DNA of 38,150 nucleotides, taken from positions 1 through 38,150 of the forward strand of contig CAZSXS010000033.1 of assembly GCA_964611385.1 (NCBI GenBank), given 5' to 3'. Origin of the DNA: CAZSXS01 sp964611385 (lineage in GTDB: Bacteria > Bacillota > Clostridia > Lachnospirales > CAYPQA01). Shown here one piece after another: positions 1-8,100 of this stretch. Both the position numbers and the translations under genes were made by a program. The first letter of the stretch is position 1. Each line of letters opens with the position of its first letter. Below the pieces are notes generated by a model, which was not told the origin of the DNA, ran no database searches, and saw nothing but the letters and a program-made list of their open reading frames with translations.

Positions 1-66
1 GGGTTGGGGGAGGAAAACTTTTTTCGCCGTTTGAAAAAAGTTTTCCTCCCCCAACCCCAAGGTTTT
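1..66 (-). repeat. Dispersed hairpin element, copy A (cut by window edge)
   Basis: A perfect 25-base inverted repeat (1-25 with 33-57) encloses a 7-base loop, GCCGTTT on the plus strand (AAACGGC on minus). Read on the minus strand it begins AAAACCTTGGGG (66-55), matching the left boundary of copy C at 30129 and, with one change, of copy B at 2711. The conserved tail of the family would lie before position 1 and is not visible. It sits 12 bases past the pnp stop, so it could also act as the 3' end structure of the rpsO-pnp transcript, although no U-run follows the stem within the window. Confidence 0.75.
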
Positions 67-77
67 GCCTTTGTTTT

Positions 78-2213
78 TTATTTTTTATCTTTAGGCTTCT
101 GCTCTTCTGGTAAAGCTGCCTTGCGGCTCAGATTGATGCGGCCTTGTTCGTCGATCTCCGTTACCTTGACTACGATCACGTCGCCTACCTTGACTACATC
201 CTCTACGGTCTTTACTCGCTCGTGGGCTAGCTGTGAAATGTGTACTAACCCTTCTTTTTCGGGTGCGATCTCAACAAAGGCGCCGAAGTTCATGATACGA
301 GTTACTTTCCCTGTAAATAGGGCGCCTACCTCTGGTACACTTACGATGGCACTGATCATGGCTTTCGCCCGCTCTACGTTTTCCATGGACGCATCGGCAA
401 TGAAAATTCGCCCGTCGTCCTCTGTATCTATCTTGCTGACTCCGGATTCTTCTATGATCCGCTTGATTACCTTGCCGCGTGTGCCGATTACTTCTGACAT
501 CTTTTCTGGATCAATAACCATCATGGCGATCTTCGGCGCATATTTTGAAATCTCAGTCCGCGGTGCAGAAATGGTCTTGAGCATAACCTCGTCCAGAATG
601 AACTTTCTGGCGCGGTAGGTCTCGTCAAGCGCTTGCTTGATGATCTCTGGGGTAAGCCCGTCGATCTTGATGTCCATTTGTATAGCCGTGATCCCGTCGT
701 GGGTTCCTGCTACCTTGAAGTCCATGTCGCCGAAAAAGTCTTCCAGTCCTTGTATATCCGTCAATAAAACGAAGTCTCCGTCTCTGTCGTTTTCATCGGT
801 TATCAGACCTACAGATATGCCCGCTACTGGGCTTATGATGGGGACACCCGCTGCCATAAGAGAAAGGGTGCTGCCGCATACACTGGCTTGTGAGGTGGAG
901 CCGTTGGAGCTCAGTACCTCGGATACAAGACGTATGGCGTATGGGAAATCCTCTTCTTTGGGGATTACGGGTAAAAGGGCACGCTCTGCTAAAGCACCGT
1001 GTCCGATTTCACGACGACCGGGTCCACGGGAAGGCTTTGTTTCGCCAACAGAAAAGCTGGGGAAGTTGTAATGGTGCATGTAGCGCTTGATGTCTTCCAA
1101 CTCGTCCAGCCCGTCCAGCCGCTGTACTTCACCCATGGAACCAAGGGTGGTCACCGTTAAGACTTGGGTCTGACCTCTCTTGAAAAGAGCGGAACCATGA
1201 GTCCTGGGCAGAATGTCTACTTCCGACATCAAATGACGAATCTCGGTCAGGCTTCTTCCGTCAGGACGCTTGTGGTCCTTTAGGATCATTCTTCTTACGG
1301 TTTCTTTCTCGTATTTATAGATAATCTCTCCGACTACGGATGATAAATTCTCTATTTCGCTTTCCAGAGGAGCAAAGTGCGCCATTACCTCAGCGGTTAT
1401 GGCAGAAATGCGCTCGTCACGCTCTTGCTTCATGTCTGTAAAAACAGCGGCTTCCATACGTTGGTCTGTAATATAGGCCTTTACTTTCTCATATAACGTC
1501 TTATCTACAACATGCTCCATGTAGGAGTGCTTTGCTCTTCCGATTTCCTTTTGTATCCCTTCGATGAAGGTAACGATTTTTTTGTTTTCCTCGTGAGCCA
1601 GCATGATGAGGTCATACATCTGCTCGTTGGAAACCATTTCAGCTCCAGCCTCAATCATGATGACCTTGTCCTTCGTAGAGGCCACGGTCAAGGAAACCTT
1701 GCTGATTTCCCGTTGCTCAGAGCTGGGGTTGATAATGGGCTTACCATCAATGAGACCAATGTTCACCGAACCGGTTGGCCCAAAGAAAGGGATGTCGGAA
1801 ATAGAGAGTGCAATGGAAGAACCGATCATGGCGGCAATATCGGGGCTGCAGTCCTGATCTACGGACATAACCGTCACAACGATACTGACATCATTTCTGT
1901 AATCCTTTGGAAAAAGCGGTCTTAAAGGTCTGTCAATCAACCTAGAGGTCAAGATAGCACGTTCTGTGGGTTTGCCTTCCCTCTTAACAAAACCGCCCGG
2001 AATTTTACCCACGGAGTAGAGACGTTCCTCGTAGTCAATGCTAAGAGGGAAAAAGTCAATATCTGCTCGTGGTTTTTCTGAGGCTGTGGCTGTTACTAAA
2101 ACTACGGTTTCACCATATCGGACAATTGCTGCACCGTTTGCAAGCTCAGCAACCCGTCCAATTTCAACCGATAAGGTTCGACCCCCCAATTCTAACGAAT
2201 ACGTACTGTACAT
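78..2213 (-). CDS. pnp: Polyribonucleotide nucleotidyltransferase (PNPase)
   Basis: A 711-residue protein of the usual PNPase length. It performs phosphorolytic 3'-to-5' RNA degradation in the cytoplasm, releasing nucleoside diphosphates, and works as a trimer in RNA turnover. Two RNase PH cores are visible (about residues 10-145 and 325-540; the second carries the family stretch DFKVAGTHDGITAIQMDIK). They are followed by a KH domain with its GxxG loop (GTRG, about 575) and a C-terminal S1 domain (about 620-690, FGAFVEI...GLVHIS). The start ATG has GGAGG five bases upstream. It lies 14 bases after the rpsO stop, the common rpsO-pnp order, so the two are almost certainly cotranscribed from the promoter at 2658-2686. 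No key motif is missing. Confidence 0.98.
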   Translation of the reverse strand: MYSTYSLELGGRTLSVEIGRVAELANGAAIVRYGETVVLVTATASEKPRADIDFFPLSIDYEERLYSVGKIPGGFVKREGKPTERAILTSRLIDRPLRPLFPKDYRNDVSIVVTVMSVDQDCSPDIAAMIGSSIALSISDIPFFGPTGSVNIGLIDGKPIINPSSEQREISKVSLTVASTKDKVIMIEAGAEMVSNEQMYDLIMLAHEENKKIVTFIEGIQKEIGRAKHSYMEHVVDKTLYEKVKAYITDQRMEAAVFTDMKQERDERISAITAEVMAHFAPLESEIENLSSVVGEIIYKYEKETVRRMILKDHKRPDGRSLTEIRHLMSEVDILPRTHGSALFKRGQTQVLTVTTLGSMGEVQRLDGLDELEDIKRYMHHYNFPSFSVGETKPSRGPGRREIGHGALAERALLPVIPKEEDFPYAIRLVSEVLSSNGSTSQASVCGSTLSLMAAGVPIISPVAGISVGLITDENDRDGDFVLLTDIQGLEDFFGDMDFKVAGTHDGITAIQMDIKIDGLTPEIIKQALDETYRARKFILDEVMLKTISAPRTEISKYAPKIAMMVIDPEKMSEVIGTRGKVIKRIIEESGVSKIDTEDDGRIFIADASMENVERAKAMISAIVSVPEVGALFTGKVTRIMNFGAFVEIAPEKEGLVHISQLAHERVKTVEDVVKVGDVIVVKVTEIDEQGRINLSRKAALPEEQKPKDKK

Positions 2214-2227
2214 AAAACCTCCAATGA

Positions 2228-2485
2228 TTACTTTCTCAACCCAAGCTCTGCAATAAGCTCACGGTATTTAACAACATCATTTTGCTTAATATAATTTAAA
2301 AGTCCTTTTCTTTGTCCAACCATCTTTAAAAGGCCCCGGCGAGAATGGAAATCCTTCTTATGGATTTTGAGGTGCTCGGTTAAGTGGTTAATTCTCTCAG
2401 TCAGGAGAGCCACCTGAACCTCAGATGAGCCGGTATCGTTCTCCTTACGTCCAAACTTTGAAATTACAGCTTTCTTGTCAATCAT
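2228..2485 (-). CDS. rpsO: 30S ribosomal protein S15
   Basis: An 85-residue protein matching S15 end to end, including the family signatures DTGSSEVQVALLT, HKKDFHSRRGL and the C-terminal YRELIAELGLRK. S15 is a primary 16S rRNA binder that helps organise the platform of the small subunit. The length is slightly under the usual 88-89 residues. A GGAGG ribosome site lies just upstream of the ATG. First gene of the rpsO-pnp operon, with a promoter and an early terminator-like hairpin in its leader (2597-2686). The rest of the leader (2486-2596) can form a second, weaker hairpin near 2521-2553. S15 represses its own mRNA in several bacteria, so the leader may be a regulatory target; that is inference. 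Confidence 0.98.
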   Translation of the reverse strand: MIDKKAVISKFGRKENDTGSSEVQVALLTERINHLTEHLKIHKKDFHSRRGLLKMVGQRKGLLNYIKQNDVVKYRELIAELGLRK

Positions 2486-2596
2486 TTTTATATCCTCCTA
2501 TAAATGATAAAAATACCGAATGCCGAAGGAAAGGTCGGAGCGCCGAAACCTTCGCATTGGTTATTTTAAAAATGGAGCGGCCTTCAAATTTGCCAA

Positions 2597-2659
2597 TAAA
2601 AAACTCCATTACGTTTAGGACAGGGCGAATTTATCACTTTCGTCCTAAACGCAATGGAG
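2597..2659 (-). terminator. Terminator-like hairpin at the 5' end of the rpsO transcript
   Basis: An 18-base inverted repeat with one mismatch (2604-2621 with 2642-2659, 20-base loop) is followed on the minus strand by six U residues and an A (2603-2597), the form of an intrinsic terminator. The outer arm overlaps the -10 box of the rpsO promoter. A transcript starting near 2651 would still form a 10-base-pair stem (CGTTTAGGAC with GTCCTAAACG) before the U-run. It may block read-through from upstream or attenuate rpsO-pnp. Confidence 0.75.
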
Positions 2660-2686
2660 TATAGCACATTCATTTTTACATGACAA
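2658..2686 (-). promoter_or_regulatory. SigA-type promoter for rpsO-pnp
   Basis: On the minus strand TTGTCA (2686-2681), 17 bases, then TATACT (2663-2658). Transcription would start near 2651, about 165 bases before the rpsO ATG. Confidence 0.8.
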
Positions 2687-2710
2687 TAGTTTTAAGAATT
2701 TTTCAAAATT

Positions 2711-2814
2711 AAAACCATGGGGGGAGGAAGGGAAAAACTTTTTCAAACGGCGAAAAAGTTTTTCCCTTCCTCCCCCCACACCCCCTTCCATCCCTTTTCA
2801 AAAAGCCGGACATG
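2711..2814 (+). repeat. Dispersed hairpin element, copy B (complete)
   Basis: Begins AAAACCATGGGG, then a perfect 26-base inverted repeat (2719-2744 with 2752-2777) around the loop AAACGGC. The conserved tail follows (2781-2812), including CTTTTCAAAAAGCCGGAC. The tail matches copy C at 30182-30212 with one base change in about 31. The loop is the exact reverse complement of the plus-strand loop of copy A. It lies between the stop of the binding-protein gene and the rpsO promoter, oriented against both genes, so it is not simply a terminator placed after a gene. Confidence 0.85.
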
Positions 2815-2862
2815 GGGGCTAAAGAAAGTAACAGGATTTTGGAAAAGCCAAGAGACAATAGT

Positions 2863-3792
2863 TTACTTTTTAGCAATCAAGTCCATAGACACTGTAATGT
2901 AAGGTTCGGTATCGGCGGATTGGGCGGAGAACTTAGAAACCATTTGAGCCAGGTCGTTTTTGGGGACGGTTTGCCAGAAGAAAACGTCAATTTCGTCTTT
3001 GCCTAGGGCGGCCATACGGGAGTCGGCGTTGACGATTTTGAGTTCAATGTTTTTGTTCAGCTTCTTGCTGATTTCAGCCAGTAAGGCTACATTAAAGCCC
3101 GTGGGTACCCCATCTTCCCGAACATAATCCAAAGGAGGCAGATCACCGGATACGCCCACGCGAAGGGTATCGGCGCCTTCGATTTTCGGAATCTCAATGA
3201 TTTCTGGTTCCTCTTCAATGGGGAATTCAGTGATCCACTTTTGTTTCAGGTCGTCCATGGTGCCGTCGGCTTTCATGGTTTTGATGGCTTCATTGATTTC
3301 CTTCAGTAAAGTGGTGTCATTTTTCTTGGTAATCATGGAAATGTTGGTTTCTACCGGTTTCATTTTTAACAGGGCCAGTTCTTTGTCCTTCTTTGCGTAA
3401 TAATCCGCAGAAAAATCAGCCATTAAAAACGCTGTGACCTCGTCGGACTTAACCGCCTTAATGCCGTCCTTTAAGGATGAGTAGTATGTAATTTCCTTAG
3501 CGGAGGCTCCAGCGGAAACATTAAACATCGTTACAAAAACATCTTTCAAGACCAGGGCGTTTACTGTTCCTATGGTCTTGCCGCTGACAATACTTGCATT
3601 GCTTTTGTAGTCAGTCTTTACATTGTCTGGCACCTTCGCTTCAGCTGGGGCGGGTGCGGCCTGGGGCGTATCGTTTTTTGCAGGGGCCTGGGACACAATG
3701 GGGGTCGATTCCGGCGCTGCAACTTCCTCCCCGCAGCCCGCAAGCAGGCTCAGAGCTAAAAATGCTGCCGTGATCGTTACTGCTCTTTTCAT
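2863..3792 (-). CDS. Substrate-binding lipoprotein (SBP_bac_3-like) with swapped lobe order
   Basis: A 309-residue secreted lipoprotein: signal peptide with lipobox LAGC (Cys20), an Ala/Pro-rich linker to about residue 65, then two parts. Residues 70-190 resemble the second half of an amino-acid-type solute-binding protein, including the usual terminal helix (KADGTMDDLKQKWI). Residues 209-309 resemble the first half (LRVGVSGDLPPLDY, TGFNVALLAEISKKL, DEIDV, ending EPYITVSMDLIAKK). The normal order is the reverse, so this looks circularly permuted or derived from a fused tandem. No permease or ATPase gene is adjacent, so transport or a receptor-coupled sensing role are both possible and the ligand is unknown. 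It has its own promoter (3880-3908) and an AAGGAG ribosome site. Confidence 0.85.
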   Translation of the reverse strand: MKRAVTITAAFLALSLLAGCGEEVAAPESTPIVSQAPAKNDTPQAAPAPAEAKVPDNVKTDYKSNASIVSGKTIGTVNALVLKDVFVTMFNVSAGASAKEITYYSSLKDGIKAVKSDEVTAFLMADFSADYYAKKDKELALLKMKPVETNISMITKKNDTTLLKEINEAIKTMKADGTMDDLKQKWITEFPIEEEPEIIEIPKIEGADTLRVGVSGDLPPLDYVREDGVPTGFNVALLAEISKKLNKNIELKIVNADSRMAALGKDEIDVFFWQTVPKNDLAQMVSKFSAQSADTEPYITVSMDLIAKK

Positions 3793-3879
3793 ATAATTAG
3801 CACTCCTTAAAATTAATTTACTGTTTTATGCGTTTGGATCTTTCTTATTCATTTATAATGAATACCTTTGATTGGCCAT

Positions 3880-3908
3880 AGTATAATTTAAAGAATTTTC
3901 TTTGTCAA
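3880..3908 (-). promoter_or_regulatory. SigA-type promoter for the binding lipoprotein
   Basis: Minus-strand TTGACA (3908-3903), 17 bases, TATACT (3885-3880), about 90 bases before the ATG at 3792. Confidence 0.8.
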
Positions 3909-3963
3909 ATGTATTAAATGGCTCACCGGGTGGATTTTTGGTTATTCGACATTTTTTGGATGC

Positions 3964-4012
3964 AAAAAAAGAACCCGCAGAGGGGCAGTCAAGCAGCCAG
4001 CCCTACGGGTTC
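3964..4012 (-). terminator. Intrinsic terminator after the GyrI-like gene
   Basis: GAACCCG (3971-3977) pairs with CGGGTTC (4006-4012), extended by an inner AGGG/CCCT helix. On the minus strand the stem is followed by seven U residues (3970-3964). It begins 10 bases past the stop of the gene ending at 4022. Confidence 0.85.
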
Positions 4013-4021
4013 CTTACCTTG

Positions 4022-4537
4022 TTATTGAACGGGAATGTAGTAATCCAAAATGATCTCCCCGTTTTCATCCGGCGTGGTGTAGCGGGGGCAGTTGTAAAAC
4101 TCCATGCACCAGGTCGTTTGATCACAAGGAAGGTTCTGTTCACGCATTTTCTTTTGCGTCATTTCATGCGCCTGGGAGCAGATGTCATTGATGTCCTTGC
4201 CTTGAATCCAACTCACAGCGGCCTTTGTGGCGTCAATCTCCTTTATAACACAGCCTTCCGGTACGGAGGCACCCTCCTTAAACAGCATTCCGCATACATA
4301 GGAGAAATCTCCGTCTCCTTTGCCCCAGTCTAACATAACACCAACATAGGCAGGATCAAAAATAAAATCAGCCTGTTTTTCCAAAGTGGTAAAAAGTTCT
4401 TCGGCGAAACATTGGTTCCAAAGAGCGCCGATTCGATTGTCACCTTTCATATGAGCGTCCATGCTATACCGCAGTTCCTTACCAATTACATAGATTTTTG
4501 GTAACTCTACAACTTCAAATTTAATTAATTTAGCCAT
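4022..4537 (-). CDS. GyrI-like / AraC effector-binding domain protein
   Basis: A 171-residue stand-alone protein of the GyrI-like small-molecule-binding superfamily. It begins with a beta strand plus short lead (KFEVVELPKIYVIGKELRYSM). The middle carries the typical family stretch (ALWNQCFAEE, YVGVMLDWGKGDGDFSYVCGMLF) and the end a WCMEFYNCPRYTTPDENGE-type region. Members bind hydrophobic or cationic small molecules, and some hydrolyse genotoxic compounds; the ligand here cannot be told. There is no DNA-binding domain. The chosen ATG (4537) has GGAGG seven to eight bases upstream; a longer reading frame to 4585 would overlap the preceding gene and has no better signal. It lies 14 bases after the DUF3788 gene and is probably cotranscribed with it. 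Confidence 0.8.
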   Translation of the reverse strand: MAKLIKFEVVELPKIYVIGKELRYSMDAHMKGDNRIGALWNQCFAEELFTTLEKQADFIFDPAYVGVMLDWGKGDGDFSYVCGMLFKEGASVPEGCVIKEIDATKAAVSWIQGKDINDICSQAHEMTQKKMREQNLPCDQTTWCMEFYNCPRYTTPDENGEIILDYYIPVQ

Positions 4538-4551
4538 TTTAGTTTCCTCCA

Positions 4552-4995
4552 TTATTTTATTTTCGGCTTTAGTTTGACAGTGCATAGCCGTTTATAGTCT
4601 TCCAAATCCGACTTGTTCTCAATGCGAAACATCATCCATCTGCCCATTTTCATATAATCACCAGCGTTTTTGTATAAGTCCCTCATGCGGGGGGATACCT
4701 CATGCATGATCATCTCTACTTGCGGATCCAGCTTATAGCTGAGAACACAAAACACAGAGAATCCATTGACTTCTGGGTAGAGGGTACCAAAGGCCTGTCC
4801 ACTCTTTTGAAATTTAACATTCCAACCAGGCTTACCAGAGCAAACGCTATAAGTCATCTTAGGTTTGCATTGATAGCTTTGCTCCATAAAGGTAAAAAGC
4901 GAACGCCATAAATCCTTGCCTTCCCCACCGATATAGCTTTCAATTTCCTCATTGGTAGGCTGATGGGTAGAGGGATATAAGTCATTCCAATCCAT
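4552..4995 (-). CDS. DUF3788 family protein
   Basis: A 147-residue cytosolic protein resembling the DUF3788 family: an N-terminal helix region (PTNEEIESYIG...LWRSLFTFMEQSY), a central KPGWNVKFQKSGQAFGTLYP strand pair, and a C-terminal GRWMMFRIENKSDLEDYKRL segment. No catalytic function is established for the family. DUF3788 and GyrI-like proteins share general small-molecule-binding associations, and here they form a two-gene operon with a 14-base gap, which suggests a joint response to some compound (inference). An AAAGGAG ribosome site precedes the ATG. No convincing promoter was found upstream; TTGTCA near 5053-5058 lacks a well-spaced -10 box. Confidence 0.75.
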   Translation of the reverse strand: MDWNDLYPSTHQPTNEEIESYIGGEGKDLWRSLFTFMEQSYQCKPKMTYSVCSGKPGWNVKFQKSGQAFGTLYPEVNGFSVFCVLSYKLDPQVEMIMHEVSPRMRDLYKNAGDYMKMGRWMMFRIENKSDLEDYKRLCTVKLKPKIK

Positions 4996-5140
4996 TTTTC
5001 TCTCCTTTCAGATTTTGTCATCGGTTTCTCCTATCTTATCAGGCTGAATATGACAACAGTTAGTCAGGTTATAATGAGTGGCACAGTATATTTTCATACG
5101 TCATTATGCCACAAAGACATCCGGCCTTCAAGAACGTAAC

Positions 5141-5191
5141 CAAAATGTAAAATAGCCATGCAAGGGATCACTCGCCCCTTGCATGGCTATT
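5141..5191 (-). terminator. Terminator after the glycoside hydrolase gene
   Basis: A 16-base inverted repeat (5151-5166 with 5176-5191, loop 9) starts just past the stop at 5199. On the minus strand it is followed by a T-rich stretch (ATTTTACATTTTG), a weaker U-tract than usual. Confidence 0.75.
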
Positions 5192-5198
5192 ATTTTGC

Positions 5199-8100
5199 TT
5201 ACGATTGTTTAAACACTTCCGGACTCTTTAAAATCCCCAATGGTTTCAAATTATATTCATAGCTCCACTTGTCTCCTCTGGTTCTCCAACCGTCGGGGCC
5301 AAACCACCGGACTGTCTTATCGCAAAGGTGAACGGGAGAGAACGAATTGTGCCTGTTGCCGAATAAGGTTAGTACCACCTCGTGCTCCCTGCCTTCCAGG
5401 CCAGAAACCTTGAAATCATAGGGCGGGTATACGATGCTGCCCAGCCTTTTACCGTCCACAGTGACACCAATTAAGGCGCCTCGGTATTGGTTGGCATGAA
5501 GCGTAAAGGCGCTACCCTTTACTTGGAAGTGATAGTCAATGTTACCGCCATAGAAGGGAAGACCCTGATAGCTTACATCCCCAAAGGCAAGGGTTCTGAC
5601 GGGGCTGACGATGGTCTTAAATGCGCCCTCGACCTTAACTCCAAAGTCCCCAATGATATAACACCATTCTGTATTGGTTTGCTTACCGAACTTCACTACA
5701 AACTCCAAGGTGTTGCTACCCTTTACAATTTTTGGCAATGGTATTGTTAGAATGGATTCATCCACATACCAACCAGTAACCTTGGGTTCCACCGCTTCTC
5801 CATTAAACTGGATCGTACATAAATCCGGCCTTTCTATTGCCAAAGCTGCCTGTTCTACCTCAATCTCGCTTTCGAAGCAAAAACGTAAGCCCAGCTCATG
5901 CTTCGGTACCTCGTTTTCAATAACCCAAGGCTGAGCCACTTGCTTGCTGCGTTCAGGGTAGCCGCATTTCTGCCGGAACAAGTCATCAATCCGCAAAACT
6001 TCATCCAAGGGCTGATATTCTCCGCCGTCAAAGGAATACTCTGCCAGATCCAGAAGCAGCGCATTCGGCTCCGAAAGGCTGACTTTAAGCTTTTCCTTAA
6101 AGAAAAGCTGGGGCTGCTTATTTTGCCCAACAGCTGTCTTTTCGCCAATGGGGGTGTTCTGAGTATCTTTCTTATTCGGATTTTCCTTCTGAGCCTCTTC
6201 TAGGCCCTTCGACAGATTCAAAAGCAAGCTGTCATAGGCATAGAAAGTATGCCGAATGATCGTTGAGTCCCCTTTATAGTCAGCCTTAAGAGGCCTTGTC
6301 TCACCGCTTTGGGTGTCGTAAAGCGTAGGCTGCCACTGGCCTTTCAGAATAATTTTGATCTGCTCTGCCCTAAGTACATCCTTCTCAATATCAGTCTCAA
6401 CATTTCTCCCGCTATGAGAAATGAAAAGCCATCTTTCTCCATTGTCTTCACGTAGCTGTGTTAGCAGGTTATTGGTACGCAGTCCCCTTTCATTGAAAAT
6501 ACTGATCTCTCGTTCAGCTTCCAGTGCTTGAAGGACAGAATATTTATCATAACGAATGACAAGAGCCTTTTTGGAAAGCTGAATCGCCCGATCGGAGGGA
6601 AGAGCATCTACCAGTTCGGGAATGTTTCCAACAAAGATTAGCTTACCACCCTGTTCAGCGAATTTCTCCAGTCTGTCAAGGGTAGTAGAGCGGATGGTTT
6701 GACAGCCGGGAACGAGAATGGTGTTGTATTCCATTTGACCCACTTGAAGGGGAGCTGCTCCGGCGGCGTTCTGTCTGGGTAGCAAGGATTCAGAAATATA
6801 GTTAAAGTCGAGCTGTCCCAAAAGCAGCCAGCTTGCCAGATTCAAAAAGTCCTTATCCAACTGTTCACGAATTGGAGCGCTTTGTTCCTCCGGCCCCCAG
6901 TGCAGCCAGTAGCTTTCAACCGGATGAATAACACCCAATTGAATCAAAGGCTTTCCACGGGTGAGGGCGGTATTGACCCTTGCAAAATGGTCTTCGATGT
7001 AAGCATACTCCTTATACCAAGGGGATTGATAGCTGATGGAGGCTGGGTAATCCCGCTTGGCTTCGCCCTCCATAGAAACCCAAGACAGGTGCGGAACCCG
7101 GACAGTGACACCAAGAGCTGCCTGCCAGTCGCCTTGCAGCTTGTGACCTCTGAAGTCAAAGTCCCAGTCTGTTACACCATAAAGCTCTGACAGTACGCCC
7201 TCACGGCCGTATTGATGGGCGACGGACTGAGCTTGCTTTGCCGTTGTGTATTCTTTTTGGTCGCAAAGCATGTCTATGCCTGGCAATTGAAAAGCGCTAA
7301 GAGAGCGCATAACCTCACCTAAAGCAGCGGTTTGGCTGTGCAAGGTGGGCTCTTCCATCATGTGCCCGGTCAAGGCTAGATTGTTTTTACCACACCATTC
7401 GCCAATGTTATCAGAAAAAGCCTGCGCAAAGCGCTCCGAAATATGGTCATGATAAAAATACCGAGCTTGTGAAGGGGACTTCGGGTTAAAAAACAATTCC
7501 GGCAGCTTCTCCATAATATCCATGCCGTAAGAATTTTTGAAGGTTTCGGGCAAGTCGTTTGTCCAGGGGAGTATGACGTTCTTTTTGTCGGTGGCAAACC
7601 CCAAGTGGGTCTTTCGGGTAAACTGGGGTTCGTCCGTAAAAATAGCCGGAACCACTCCGCCGAAATCCTCTCCGACCTCTCTTTTGTAAGCCTCATGAGT
7701 CACACGGCAAAATTCATCAATGGAAGCTTTATCCAAGGTATTAATATAGGTCTGATTATTATACCAAGGAGATTCTTCTTGCAGTTCCAGATAGGCATAC
7801 CACCTGGAAGCCTTGATGCAAGCGACAGGTGCTTCTTTCGACACTCGCTCATAAGACTGTATGTATCCCTCGTCATCCAAAACAAGATCATAGACCCCCA
7901 AAAGGATTTTATCCTCACTATCCGGCTTTTCATCCAGGAAGGGGGTAAAAAGCAGGTGCCTGGCACGATATTTTTTATCCTTGGTAATCAAGCCCCCGGC
8001 AGCACCGGAAGGCCATCTGTCCTCGTCATAAAGCCAAGCCAGCATCTCTTCCTTTCGGGCCTTTTCCACACAATGCTTGATTAATTCGAAGTATTCTTTA

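Noticed and set aside
4..618. 204-codon plus-strand open frame over the pnp 3' end
   Set aside because: Antisense shadow of pnp; begins inside the hairpin element, no ribosome site, no recognisable domain.
2719..2777. Copy B as an ordinary intrinsic terminator
   Set aside because: No U-run follows the stem on either strand, and its tail and ends are shared with other copies in different orientations.
5021..5080. Promoter for the DUF3788 operon at TTGTCA 5053-5058
   Set aside because: The best -10 candidate lies at 13-14 bases or has poor match; not listed as a feature.
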